Shown piece by piece: positions 32,751 through 43,300 of a DNA stretch of 64,000 nucleotides. The stretch covers positions 14,753,361 to 14,817,360 of the forward strand of contig OX336343.1 of NCBI GenBank assembly GCA_946902875.1, read 5' to 3'. A model generated the notes under the pieces. That model was not told where the DNA came from. It saw only the letters and a list, made by a program, of their open reading frames with translations, and did no database searches. Position 1 is the stretch's first letter, and every line of letters starts with the position of its first letter. Made by a program: the position numbers and the translations under genes. Source of the stretch: Nematopogon swammerdamellus. Taxonomy: Eukaryota > Arthropoda > Insecta > Lepidoptera > Adelidae.

Positions 32751-33081
32751 GTTTTTTTTTTTATGGATACTGACACGGTTGGCTACATCACTACTAAATC
32801 GCCCTTATCACCTTGGCGAACTAGATGCCATGTCAGTGTATCCCTTCGGCCGTGCAGGTTACACGGAACTGGACGGAAAACACGAACTATTTACATAGCC
32901 GACCTTTCGTACCAACCCGGGCGGGTTAAACGCTACCACCTAGCGAGGTAAGAAGGGTGAATCCGAACCACGATCAGCATCCAACGGTCGAGCAGTCACA
33001 CGTCCAATTACTGACCGCACCCAGGTGTGCTTATGATCACGACCAACAGTCAACCGGCCGCACCACTGAGCTACCGAGGCT
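32751..33081 (-). mobile_element. SINE family B, minus copy with full head
   Basis: From reversed poly(A) and TTATGGATACTGACACGG to CACTGAGCTACCGAGGCT. The B-box-like and A-box-like ends are both present; the 5S-like core is partly altered (ACGTCCAATTACTGACCGC on the + strand). Confidence 0.75.
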
Positions 33082-33851
33082 GTTGTATTGTGTAGCTTAC
33101 AGAAATGCTCTACTGAATGTACCTACTGAGGAATACACAGATGACCATGAAAATAACCTTACTTTTGCAGGAAAATGGCATACAACACAAAAGGCAACTG
33201 TTAGTTTTATACCAAAGTGTAACAAACATATCCTAAACTAGTGAGTTGTTTTCGCTTGTTTCCATAAAAAAAAATTACTTCTGAGGATAATTTACTTCAT
33301 TTTTATAAACTTTTAGCTGCGCGTTATGTGATTTTATTTGACGGAACATATTTTTGAATGATTGACAGACAATCTGAAATAAACAACACTTTGAATGAAA
33401 CAAATGACTCATAGTTTAAGTTAGGTACAAGTTACGTTAAGTTATTACAAATTCGCTACGACTTCTTGTCTTGTCTTGTCTTTGTCTTTCTTGTTACAAA
33501 AAACGACTTCTTTCTACAAGAAAATAATAAATTAATTTACAATTTCATCGAGCGATGTTAGCCCATCGTGAAGTGTGATTTTACAGCTCTCGAAAGTGGA
33601 AATAAGCCGATTTGAAACGCACTCACTCTTCCGATAATAACAAAATAAGCGCAGAGCTCGCGCCGGTGATTCCGTGTCGATTCGATGGAAGTAATGATAT
33701 CTGGAAGTGATCAGACAGAGTTACGAGTTAGATACAACTTTTTACTGGCGAACTTTTCCAGACGGTGCCGTCCGCAGCCGCGACGCAAGGTCGAATTTTT
33801 GTAGATCGAATTTTTGTAGATCGATTTTTTGAATGAAACCGGAATGGGTAG
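33082..33851. other. Unassigned intergenic sequence
   Basis: Nothing recognised except short GTCTT and CGAATTTTTGTAGAT direct repeats. Confidence 0.4.
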
Positions 33852-34179
33852 TTTTTTTTTTTTTATTGAAACTGACACGGTTGGCTACATCACCTACAAC
33901 ATCCGTGATGTCAGCCCATAACACTGGGTGAACTTGGTGCCACGTCAGTGCTTCCCTTCGGTCGTGCCGGCTACACTGAACTGGACGGAAAACACAAACT
34001 ATTTACATAGCCGTTTCGACCGACCTTTCATTCAGTGCGGTGGTACCAACCCGGGCGGGTTAAACCCTACCACCTAGTAATATAAGAAGGGAGTCATATC
34101 TCTTAGTCGCATTTTACGACATGCACGGGGAGAGATGCAGTGGGGCTATTCTTTTAAAGTACCGGCCCCATACGGTTGT
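33852..34179 (-). mobile_element. Chimeric SINE: family B body joined to family A 5' end
   Basis: Positions 33852-34092 are a reversed family B 3' body ending in the CCACCTAGTAA region. From 34093 the sequence switches to the reversed first 85 bases of family A (TTTACGACATGCACGGGGAG, GTGGGGCTATTCTTTTAAAG, GTACCGGCCCCATACGG). The tRNA/5S head is missing. Confidence 0.7.
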
Positions 34180-34617
34180 GCCGACTGCTCAGCTTTGCGG
34201 AATTATTGCCCAGACTGTTAATAATACGTTTGAAGATGCACTGGTTGAAAGAATCGCGTGACAAACACGCTGTTAGACAATTTAACACTAGTGGTTTGTG
34301 TGACCTACCCTGGTTTGGTCAGGGTGTCCTGCTGTAATATGAAATTTGTTACTCCTAAATACGTTATCCGGATTATTTCGGGCCTGACATTTTGCATAGG
34401 AGTAGTCCGGTCCTGTAAAATACCTACATTCGTCTCGCGAGCTTTACACGGAGAATTTATACGAAAATAGATCAACAGAAATGTCCGGATCAACCAGTTA
34501 CTTGTCATAATACGAACTATGTACATTGAAACAGGCCTTGTCTCGTGCGAATGTACTGCAACCTCCCATTCATGTAACTGGTAACGGATGCCTAGGGATA
34601 TATATTTATTCGACTAT
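34180..34617. other. Unassigned intergenic sequence
   Basis: Two overlapping short frames (34258-34470 and its antisense) show no motif; nothing else seen. Confidence 0.4.
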
Positions 34618-34742
34618 GCACACACACCCACACCCTTACCACACACACACACACACCCTTTCACCCTCTCACACACACTCACCCACACACAAACGCGCGC
34701 GCGCGCGCGCAAACACAAACACGCAAACACATATATACATAT
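34618..34742 (+). repeat. (CA)n/(CG)n compound microsatellite
   Basis: CACACA-rich sequence with CCCTCTCAC interruptions, an 18-base alternating GC run near 34694-34710 and an ATATATACATATA end. The GC run is a potential Z-DNA former. Confidence 0.9.
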
Positions 34743-35688
34743 AGTTTAGATAGATGGAAATTGTATAATAACTATTAGTAGGAAGCGTCGTAATAGTTCT
34801 TACTAGACAAAATTTATATTTTAAAGTAAGAATTATGTATAAATAATTATAGTCAAATTTATATTAATAATGAAATTTGAAAAAAAAAAAATATATAAAG
34901 GTTCAGTTATATCGAGGTTTAATATCTGTTATTTTCTTGCACTTTCCGCTATATAATTAAAAACATCTCGCGATAGCCCATTTTGGCACCACGGATTGTG
35001 TCGACCTCAAACTTGGTCAACATAGCGTGCGTATTCATCCAGCTAGACACTTGTTATCTGCGGGTATCGGCAGCTAATGCCGTCCGCCCTTAACGATGTC
35101 GGCGCACCGGAATCAGACTTATCGGCGGACAAGTTCGACGCTTCTCGCCCGATTGTTCGGCCTCTTTTTATTTCTAACGGATAACTATCTATTCGAGTGA
35201 GTTTATTTATTACACTTGGAGATATAGCGCCGATAATTACTGCCACCGCTGCAACTTTAAGCTTCTTTGTCGAAATGTTGAGAGTTTAAGAGTTGTATAA
35301 CGAGAAGGCTTCATATACTTCACCTTTGGCCCTTATGCCTTCATGCCCTTATGCCTTCATGCACGTATGCCATAATTGTGGGAGTAGGGTTGTGCCTAGT
35401 ATCGTTCTAGGGTTGTGCATTTTTAAGCACAGGTGAGTTCATATGTGATAAAAATCTGGAAAAGAGAGAACGAAATGTCGAAATAGACGAGAATAAAAGG
35501 ATTCCAAAAATAAAAAAATAAATACGTGTACACAAATTTCACATTTTTATTATGATAATCAATTGATTACTCTTTTTCAAAGCGTAATTGATTGATCCGG
35601 CAACAGACGTGGGCCCGTAATAAAATATAAGAAAATAATAAAGTAAAGAATTAATTCCAATAAAATGTGAGAATGAAACATGGACGCA
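34743..35688. other. Unassigned intergenic or intronic sequence
   Basis: No supported gene. AATAAA in minus orientation (TAATAAAAATG, near 35550) could serve as a poly(A) signal for the candidate minus-strand gene ending at 35689. Confidence 0.35.
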
Positions 35689-35847
35689 TTACAGCGACTG
35701 CGCTCTGGTGGGCGTCGGCGCCCGCCCCCGCTGCAGCGGAAGGCGCTGGAGGGGGGGGGGGGGGGGGGGGGGGGGAGTGCGGGGCGGACGGCACGCGCGG
35801 CGCAGGATATTGCGGCGACCGGCGGCGCGGCGCTCCGACGTGATCTC
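35689..35847 (-). CDS. Candidate terminal exon of an unidentified minus-strand gene
   Basis: On the minus strand a TTTTATTTTATTCCAG acceptor is followed by 53 codons (EITSERRAAGRRNILRRACR, then PPRT, eight prolines, and a basic tail ending RAPTPTRAQSL) and a TAA stop at 35689-35691. Third positions are strongly G/C in an AT-rich neighbourhood, which favours coding. The proline run comes from a 25-base homopolymer, so length variation would shift the frame. I do not recognise the protein; the tail is arginine- and proline-rich and probably disordered. It could instead be a GC-rich non-coding patch. Confidence 0.35.
   Translation of the reverse strand, partial: EITSERRAAGRRNILRRACRPPRTPPPPPPPPLQRLPLQRGRAPTPTRAQSL
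35751..35775 (+). repeat. 25-base poly(G) tract
   Basis: An uninterrupted G run lies within GC-rich sequence (35690-35850). Length is often unreliable in assemblies. Confidence 0.9.
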
Positions 35848-35918
35848 CTGGAATAAAATAAAATAGACTCTAAGTAACAGTTTGTTTGCTCCCCCCGCCT
35901 TATTAATTTTAAAACTAC

Positions 35919-35977
35919 CTCCGCCGAGGCAGCCTGCAGTTGTAGGCAGCACGCCTCCTCCGGCTCATATTGTAATA
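35919..35977 (-). CDS. Candidate small exon of the same minus-strand gene
   Basis: It is 59 bases between an AATATTACAG acceptor and a GGAG|GTAGTT donor. It encodes LQYEPEEACCLQLQAASAE and ends in phase 0, which matches the phase-0 start of the next exon across a 71-base GT...AG intron. Unrecognised protein; supported only by splice sites, phase and composition. Confidence 0.33.
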
Positions 35978-36196
35978 CTGTAATATTGTGGAAGTACGTA
36001 GGTGTGAGAATGACAGGCTCGACTGGCCATAGTTGTGAAATATACATCCAACACATTTTAGTTTAGTAGTTCACTGAACGTCCTTCACTTTTAAAATTGG
36101 TTATGTTGTTATTATACACAAAATAAAAAAATATATAATTAATTTACACCTTTAATAACGAAGAATAACAATGAAAAGGATTTACTAAATTATTAA

Positions 36197-36585
36197 GTCA
36201 GTTTCGATGCTCAGTGGTGCGATCGATCGACCGCCGTTCGCCATCTTAAGCAACCGTCGCTATTGAATGTTAAGCAACGCTGGGTGCGGTCAGTACTTGG
36301 ATGGGTGACCGCTGACCGTTGGAGGCTGACCGAGGTTCGGATTCCTCGTAAAATTGTAGGTCCCTTCCCTCCTAATCTTACTTGGTGGTAGGGTTTAACC
36401 CGCCCGGGTTCGTACCACCGCACTGAATGAAACGTCGGTCTAAACGGCTATGTAAATAGTTTGTGTTTTCCGACCATTTCAGTGTAGCCGGCACGAGGGG
36501 AAGCACTGACATGGCACCTAGTTCACCCGGTGTTATGGGCTGACATCACGGACTTTGTATGTGATGTAGCCAACCGTGTCAGAAC
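36197..36585 (+). mobile_element. SINE family B, full-length copy with the best 5S-like core
   Basis: The 5S-like core spans 36269-36313 and includes GTTAAGCAACGCTGGGTGCG and GTACTTGGATGGGTGACCGC, the closest match to 5S rRNA among the copies. A partial second AAGCAAC segment precedes it. The B-box-like GAGGTTCGGATTCC and the usual body follow, ending at GTAGCCAACCGTGTCAG. Confidence 0.8.
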
Positions 36586-37010
36586 TTGGTTGACCGTTCG
36601 GCCGTTGAGGTAGACCGTGCTTAAGATTCCACATAAAACTGTATTTCGTGCTCGATTTTATAAATATTTTCTTTAATATCTTGTAAACTATTTAATTAAA
36701 ATTATGTAACAAATACATTTGTATCCCACGTAATACAAGCGCTTTTCATTGATGTCACTTGGAGCCCTTAAAAAAGATTATTTTTTTAACTTTCCAATTT
36801 GTCCCCCAAAATTCACTCCTAAAATCGAAATTCGTTCATTTACGCTTTACGTCCGTGATTGGGTCATCAAACTCTGAATATTACGTCCAGTAGATTCGGA
36901 GAAAATAAGCTGTGACAGACGGACAGACAGACAGATACAAGAGTGCGTTGCACCAATAAGGGTTGCGTTTTTTCCTCTTTTGAGGTACGGAACTCTAAAA
37001 ACTCGGTAAT
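36586..37010 (+). repeat. Interspersed element ending GGTACGGAACTCTAAAAA
   Basis: It contains GATTGGGTCATCAAACTCTG and a GACAGACGGACAGACAGACA run. It is the opposite-strand counterpart of 14211-14450. Confidence 0.6.
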
Positions 37011-37265
37011 TAAGATAAAATGAACAGAATCAACCTACAACATAACTTAATGCTCACATTATGAAGAGGTCGGCTACGCAAGCACGTGGGTCGCGTGTCT
37101 CGAGCCATTTGTGAGAATGAAGCCCTTATGTTTCAGACGCACCAGCAATTTGTATAATGGAAGAATAGAAATAAATGCTTAGAAGGGGAACCAACCTGTC
37201 GAAGAGGTGAATGAAAGGTGCAGAAAGACAAATTGTGGGCACCGTCGTCGTGCTTCACATACAAA

Positions 37266-37679
37266 ATATATATAAGGTGCTTTGTTATTCATGTCAAATG
37301 TTTCGGGAGGGTTACATACACACTCAAATAAACACGTTACGCAAAAAAAATAATATTGTTTTAGCATTACTTTTCGAGAAATTTAACAAAACCATCTTTG
37401 CTACCTAAACATTAACCTGTGTGTAACAGTAGGTAAATTGCATTGTACGGGGTCAATGACCGTACTATGTTCAAACGCAGAACAGCTGTTTTTTTGTTGT
37501 AAGTAAGTCAAAAGGTCACTATGATTGGTTTTTACAGCTACTTATTTGATTTTATTTTTTTGTTAGGAGAAAAAATGCTCCTATAAACATATGTTTTTTT
37601 CTTACGTAAAGTGTTTGTTTGAGTGTGTATGTAACCCTCCCGAAGTTATTGACATGAATAACGAAGCACCTTATATATG
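37266..37679. repeat. Foldback element with roughly 85-bp arms
   Basis: The left arm 37266-37350 (TATATAAGGTGCTTTGTTAT, CGGGAGGGTTACATACACAC) is inverted at 37592-37679. About 240 AT-rich bases lie between. No target duplication identified. Confidence 0.7.
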
Positions 37680-37802
37680 CCTCTCTTTGTCGCACTTGCC
37701 CTCTCGCGAATCTTCTGTCTGCTACTAATGGTGTGCATTCAAATGTTGGCAAAATAAACGTCACCGACACAACATCAGTTATTATGAACTGGTTTGTTCA
37801 AA

Positions 37803-38200
37803 ATAAAAAATCAAAATCAAAATATACTTTATTGTACACCATAAAAAGGAACACAACAGGCGAGTTTAATGCAGAGTAGCATTCTTTACAAACTAACCTT
37901 TGGGATGTGGAGAAGCTGATAGGGCGGACAATGCAGTGCAAGAGAGAAGCGTGAAAAATAAGACTATTAAATAAATGGACACAAACAATAGATACATAGA
38001 TACATACATAAAATAAATAATATAAGGTACGTACATATTATATTTATACATAAACTACATATACATATGTAAACATATATTTTATAATATAGAACCATCT
38101 GAATAAAAGTTACAAGAACGTAATTAAGGGAAATTTATATTACTCGTCGCCGTCAGAATCAGATAGAAACAGTTTGCGAATACGTTCTCTAAATAAAGAT
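37803..38200 (-). repeat. Probable LINE 3' end
   Basis: AATCAAAATCAAAATATACT, then a TTATTGTACACC tract and CTAACCTTTGGGATGTGG, parallels 21400-22090. It is a reversed retroelement tail without coding sequence. Confidence 0.5.
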
Positions 38201-38548
38201 TATTTCATTTTTTTTTTACGAAATGACGATGCTATTTCTGGGTATTTATTTCTATGAATGGAAGTTATAACTAAGCGAGCGCGAAACGTCTTATTTTATT
38301 ACGGCTTGTGGTAGTTGATTACTGTTATCGCTACTATCAATTTGAATTATTGCATAAAACGGGCAACAATGATGTCAGCGTAGCGGTTACTCGCTCTATG
38401 GGCTTGCTCCTGCGTAATAGCAAAGCACAAAATACATTATTTAACGTAAATGATACAAAAACTAACTTTTGCCCACGGCTTCGCTCGCGGTAGACTCGGT
38501 TTAATAGCAAAATCCGATTTAAACGCAAATGTGATAATAATGTACTGT

Positions 38549-38890
38549 GTGGGGCCGGTACTTAATAAGAATAGTAGCCCCAACGCATCTCTCCCCGTGC
38601 ATCTTGTAAAAGGCGACTAAGGGATAAGGACAAGATGCCGTGCGACAGGGCGACAGGCTAGCCATCTCTCTTAGCGCGGTCATTCCACCGAGCCATGCCG
38701 CACTCGATGCCGCAGGTGGGTCTTCGTGCCTTACTTGCTGCCTAATCTGAGTTATCTTGTCCGAATACTTTGCTAAACGTGGTGGTTGGTGTTGTGCTAT
38801 AATTTACCAGAATACTTGTAGCACAACACCGATTACTCTGCTTACCTCGGTTGTCGGGATGCGGCGGGTGGTGTGTATGTATGTGATGAT
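38549..38890 (+). repeat. Short element family A, copy 2
   Basis: It runs from GTGTGGGGCCGGTACTTAAT to GTGTGTATGTATGTG. Next to it (38455-38500) is an RTE-end scrap, CTTTTGCCCACGGCTTCG. Confidence 0.75.
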
Positions 38891-38939
38891 AATAAACCAT
38901 CGCTTCTCTTATATTATCTCTCTCTCTCCCGTCCATAAC

Positions 38940-39075
38940 ACACTTTCTTTGATTCTTCTCAGCCCTAAGGCTATTTAGTGTGGCGGTATATAGCCTATAA
39001 TGAGCCTCAAGAACTACGCATTAAATTGGTGCATCAAAATCTGTCTAGTGGTTCCGGAGTTTACCTCCAATATAC
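38940..39075 (+). repeat. RTE-type repeat fragment
   Basis: GGTATATAGCCTATAATGAG and AATCTGTCTAGTGGTTCCGG follow the internal pattern of the GCCCGCGGCTTCGC repeats, end motif missing. Confidence 0.45.
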
Positions 39076-39147
39076 ATCTAATAATTTACAGTTTTTTACT
39101 AATGCAATCGGTCATATCGCCCTTCGAAAAATTGCTGGAACATTTCC

Positions 39148-39593
39148 AAAAACCGGCCAAGTGTGAGTTGAACTCGCGCACTGAGGGTTCCGTATCGCCA
39201 TGTCATGCGCTACTCACGCCATCTATGGCGTGTATTATGAAATGCTTCTTAATAGTTACAATTCATGATTAGTTAAAATGCTTCATACTGTTGCTAGATG
39301 GCGCGCATACACTTTTTATGGGGACCCCTGTGAATTTTTTACTTTTTAATATTTTTATTTATTGTTATATCGGCGATAATAAATAATAACACATATTCTG
39401 TGAAAATTTCAACGGGCTACCTATTACGGTTCAAGAGATACAGCCCTCGGACAGACGGACGGACGGACGGATGGACGGACGGACGGACGGAAGGACGGAC
39501 GGATGAACGGACGGACAGACAGACAGACAGACAGACAGATGGGGCGTAGGCTTAGTAATAGGGTCCCGTACGACGGATACGGAACCCTAAAAA
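39148..39593 (+). mobile_element. Complete copy of the GGTTCCGTA...GGAACCCTAAAA element
   Basis: It starts AACCGGCCAAGTGTGAGTTG and GAGGGTTCCGTATC, carries TCTGTGAAAATTTCAACGGG and a long GGAC/CAGA tract (39456-39540), and ends AGGGTCCCGTACGACGG, GGATACGGAACCCTAAAAA. It has no coding capacity. Confidence 0.7.
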
Positions 39594-39778
39594 GTGCGAT
39601 ATTGAGTTATCTATAAGGGGAAAATATTCAAAATGTAATAAATCTATCAATTTCTCTATTAGAAAAAATCAATCTCGAATCTAGAGCTGAGTTGTAGAGC
39701 TTGTAAGAACCACTAATACACTAATAAACAAACTCCGCCATAGTGAAGTGAGAATAACATGAATTGCTTAACGGCTTG

Positions 39779-40239
39779 TGTTGAGGACTCGGAAAGAAAA
39801 GTGGACTGTATTAGGTAGATATTGGTCTTGCAAGGGTTGTGAGGTTTGACTTACCGACCCTTCCCCACCTTCAGCAGCTGCGTCCTGCCTGGCTGGATCG
39901 GTCTTCGGTCGGATCGGTAAGCGTGTAACTTGAAAATGATTGGTATAGGCAGCTAGGTAAAGCTTTCTTTCTTGTTTCGTGTTTGTTCTTGGCGCGCGCA
40001 CTCCGATCGTCGTTATTCGGAAAACTCAACTAGATAATCTCTCTCGCTGTCATCGCGAGAGGATGCGCAGGTGATTTCCAGCCAGTTGCGGCGAACAGTG
40101 CCGCTTCCAGTGAATGAAAGGAGGGAAAAGTTCAAACCTCCACAGGTTTCTTGCAAGATAGGTATGTGAAAAATGAATGGATAGCAGAATGAAATCTATT
40201 TTGTGCAATCATAATATGAATCATGTTCGGTACGGAACA
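39779..40239 (-). repeat. BEL/Pao 3' LTR, 461 bp
   Basis: It matches the copy at 46312-46772 base for base as far as I can read. On the minus strand it starts TGTTCCGTACCGAACATG and ends GAGTCCTCAACA. Confidence 0.93.
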
Positions 40240-40362
40240 TACAGCCCGCCTTGAAATAACCTGGTTGTTTCAAATAGAAACCAATGAAAATAAACTAAAA
40301 CATTGTGCTAACTTATGCACATTCAAAACGATACTTAGTAACTAAAACACATAACTGACTGT

Positions 40363-43300
40363 CTACTCAGTCGGGAGTGGGCACACTTTTACTACTGGTC
40401 GTTTAACAAAGGTATTTCCCATCCGCAAAGTCACCGCGCGAGTGACGCCGTCTTCTCCAGGGTGCAAACTATGGACAAGAGCGAGTCGCCACTGCAGCGG
40501 AGGAAGATTGTCCTCACGAACGAGGACGACGGAACCCTTGCTCACGGGAGCAAGTGTATCGTGAGACCTCCACCACTTGCCGCGCTGTTGCAACTGGTGG
40601 AGATACTCTGCAGACCAGCGTTTCCACAGGTGCTGCGTGAATTGTTGCACTAGCCTCCAACGAGTGAGGCGTGAGGGGTTGGTGTCGGTGATGTCGGTGT
40701 CCGGTATGGTAGTTAGTGGACCGCCCACCAAGAAATGTGCCGGGCTCAGAGGCAGCGGCTCGGGCTCGCTACTGAGCACGCACAAAGGTCTACTATTGAG
40801 AATAGCTTCGCATTCGCAAATTAGAGTATTAAACTCATCGTAAGTTAAGGTTTGGTTTCCGACTACTCGATGCAAATGGTGTTTGAAACTTTTTACTCCA
40901 GCTTCCCATATGCCACCGAAATGACTGGCGGAAGCTGGATTGAAATGCCAGCAGATTCCTACGGAAACTCCATATTCCGCTATATATTTTTGATTGGCGT
41001 TATTGTTCATAAAGGTGTAAAGATCTTTAAGGTAACTATTTGTGCCGACAAAGTTTGTTCCATTGTCTGAGAATATATCAGTAGGTGCGCCACGCCTGGA
41101 TACAAAACGCCTTAATGCAGCTATGAATGATTCAGTTGAAAGATCACTGACTAACTCTAAATGTATGCATTTGGTCGCCATACACACGAATAGAGCTACA
41201 TAGGAATTGTAAATTTTCGCGTTACGTATTTTGTTTGCACGCGTGTGAAAAAATCCGCAATAGTCAACACCTACTTTGGAGAAAACACGAGCAGGGCGCA
41301 CCCTGTCGGCCGGTAGTGATGCCATGATAGGTTGCGGAGCGATCGGTTTGGCGCGAAAACACTTGACACAAAGGTGCACTCGTCGACGGATGACGTCACG
41401 CGCTGACAATATCCAGAAGCGCTGCATCAGGATGTACTGCAGTGCCTGCGGACCTGCGTGCAAGTGTTGTGCGTGCGCACGGTCGATAATAAGAGTAGTT
41501 AGGTAGTGAGATTTAGGTAATATTATTTGATGTTTCATTTCATAAGGAAGAAATGATTTGTTTATTCTCCCGCCTACGCGTAGAATGTTTTCGTTATCTA
41601 TAAACGGATTGAGACGTCGCAATTGGTTTGAACATGCATTGTTCGTTTTGAGGTTGATTAAATCATTCTGAAAAACTGAATTTTGTGCCATTCTAATAAG
41701 GCACTTCAGAGAAGACTTTGTTTCTGATACCGAAATGTACGGAAGGTTACAAATGTCGTCTGATTGTTTTCGACATTTACGATAAAATCGAAATATATAA
41801 GCTACGACTCGAAGTAGTTTATCGAGATTAGAAAATTTTGTAATAAAGTCATTATCAGGCATGTCCGGTATTAGTATGGAAAAAATTTGTTTGCGTTTTT
41901 CTTCATCAGTATGAAGTATTGTTGGCAACTGAGGCCACTCAGGCGCAGGCAATGTAAGCCAGGACGGGCCTGAAAACCACATTTCATGCTGAATGAATTC
42001 TGATGGGTATAAGCCTCTAGAAGCTAAGTCTGCGGGGTTGTCAGCCGAGGGTACGTGGCGCCACCTGGAGGCGGGCACGCGGGTTAAGATTTCTGTCACA
42101 CGATTTGCTACGAACACTTTGTACTGGTGCGCAGATGACGAAAGCCATGATAGTACTATAGTTGAATCAGTCCAAGCATGAACTTCATCGATTTTAATTG
42201 TTTTTTCGTATGTGTTCGTAACCAACTCAATAAGTTTGGCCAGCAACAATGCCCCTGTGAGTTCAAGGCGCGGAATGGAAATTATTTTTAGCGGAGCGAC
42301 TTTAGTTTTCGCAATTAGCAAATAGATAGTAATATTACCATTACAATTGCAATGTCGTAGATATACGCAAGCGCCCATGGACTTTTCAGAACTATCGGAA
42401 AATCCGTGAATTTGAATATTACCATTCGTAGGTAAAACAAGTCTTGGAAAACTAAGGGTTGAAAGTATGGGTAGTTCCGCTGTGATACGATTCCAAATTT
42501 CCAAGATGTGACTGGGAGGTACGTCATCCCAGCCGGTTTTTGTTAGCCAGAGACTTTGAATCAGCTGTTTTGCAAATACAATAACCGGACCAAGGAAGCC
42601 TAATGGATCATATAATCGAAATATGTCGGATAAGATAGTGCGCTTGGTACTTTCCCGCGCTTTGTATTTGATTTCGAAATTGAAGCAGTCCTGTACAGGG
42701 TTCCACCTCAACCCTAGAACCTTTACACCGGCGGTGTTGTCGTCGAGGTCTGCAAACACGAGATGGTCGCGGTTCTGCCCGTCTGGCGACTCGTCGGCGA
42801 GGACGGAAGAGAGGAGCGCGGGGCTGTTGCTGCACCATTTGCGCAACTCGAAACAACCCGATTTGCAAATAACAATGAGTTCTCTCTGAAGAGACAAGGC
42901 CTCAGACTCATTAGCAGCTCCTGTTATTACATCGTCGACGAACACTTGATTTTGTAACACTTTGGCGGCGCGAGGGAATCGTTCTTTCTCGTCCTGAGCG
43001 AGCTGTTTGATTGTTCTCAAAGCGAGATATGGTGAACTCCTCAACCCGAATACGACAGCGCGGTGTCTGTATGTCTGTATTGGTGATTCTGGTGTGGGAC
43101 GCCAAAGTATGAGTTGAAAATTACGATCTTGTTCGCGTACAAGAATCTGTCTATACATTTGTTTTATATCCGAAATTAAAACAATAGGATGCAGACGAAA
43201 TTGTATTAGTACATGTACTATATCTTGGTGTAAGTTAGGTCCCGTTAAAAGAATATCATTTAATGATTTTCCATTGGAGGTTTTGCATCCGCCGTCAAAG

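Noticed and set aside
34526..34744. 72-codon histidine/threonine-rich frame
   Set aside because: Translation of the CA microsatellite.
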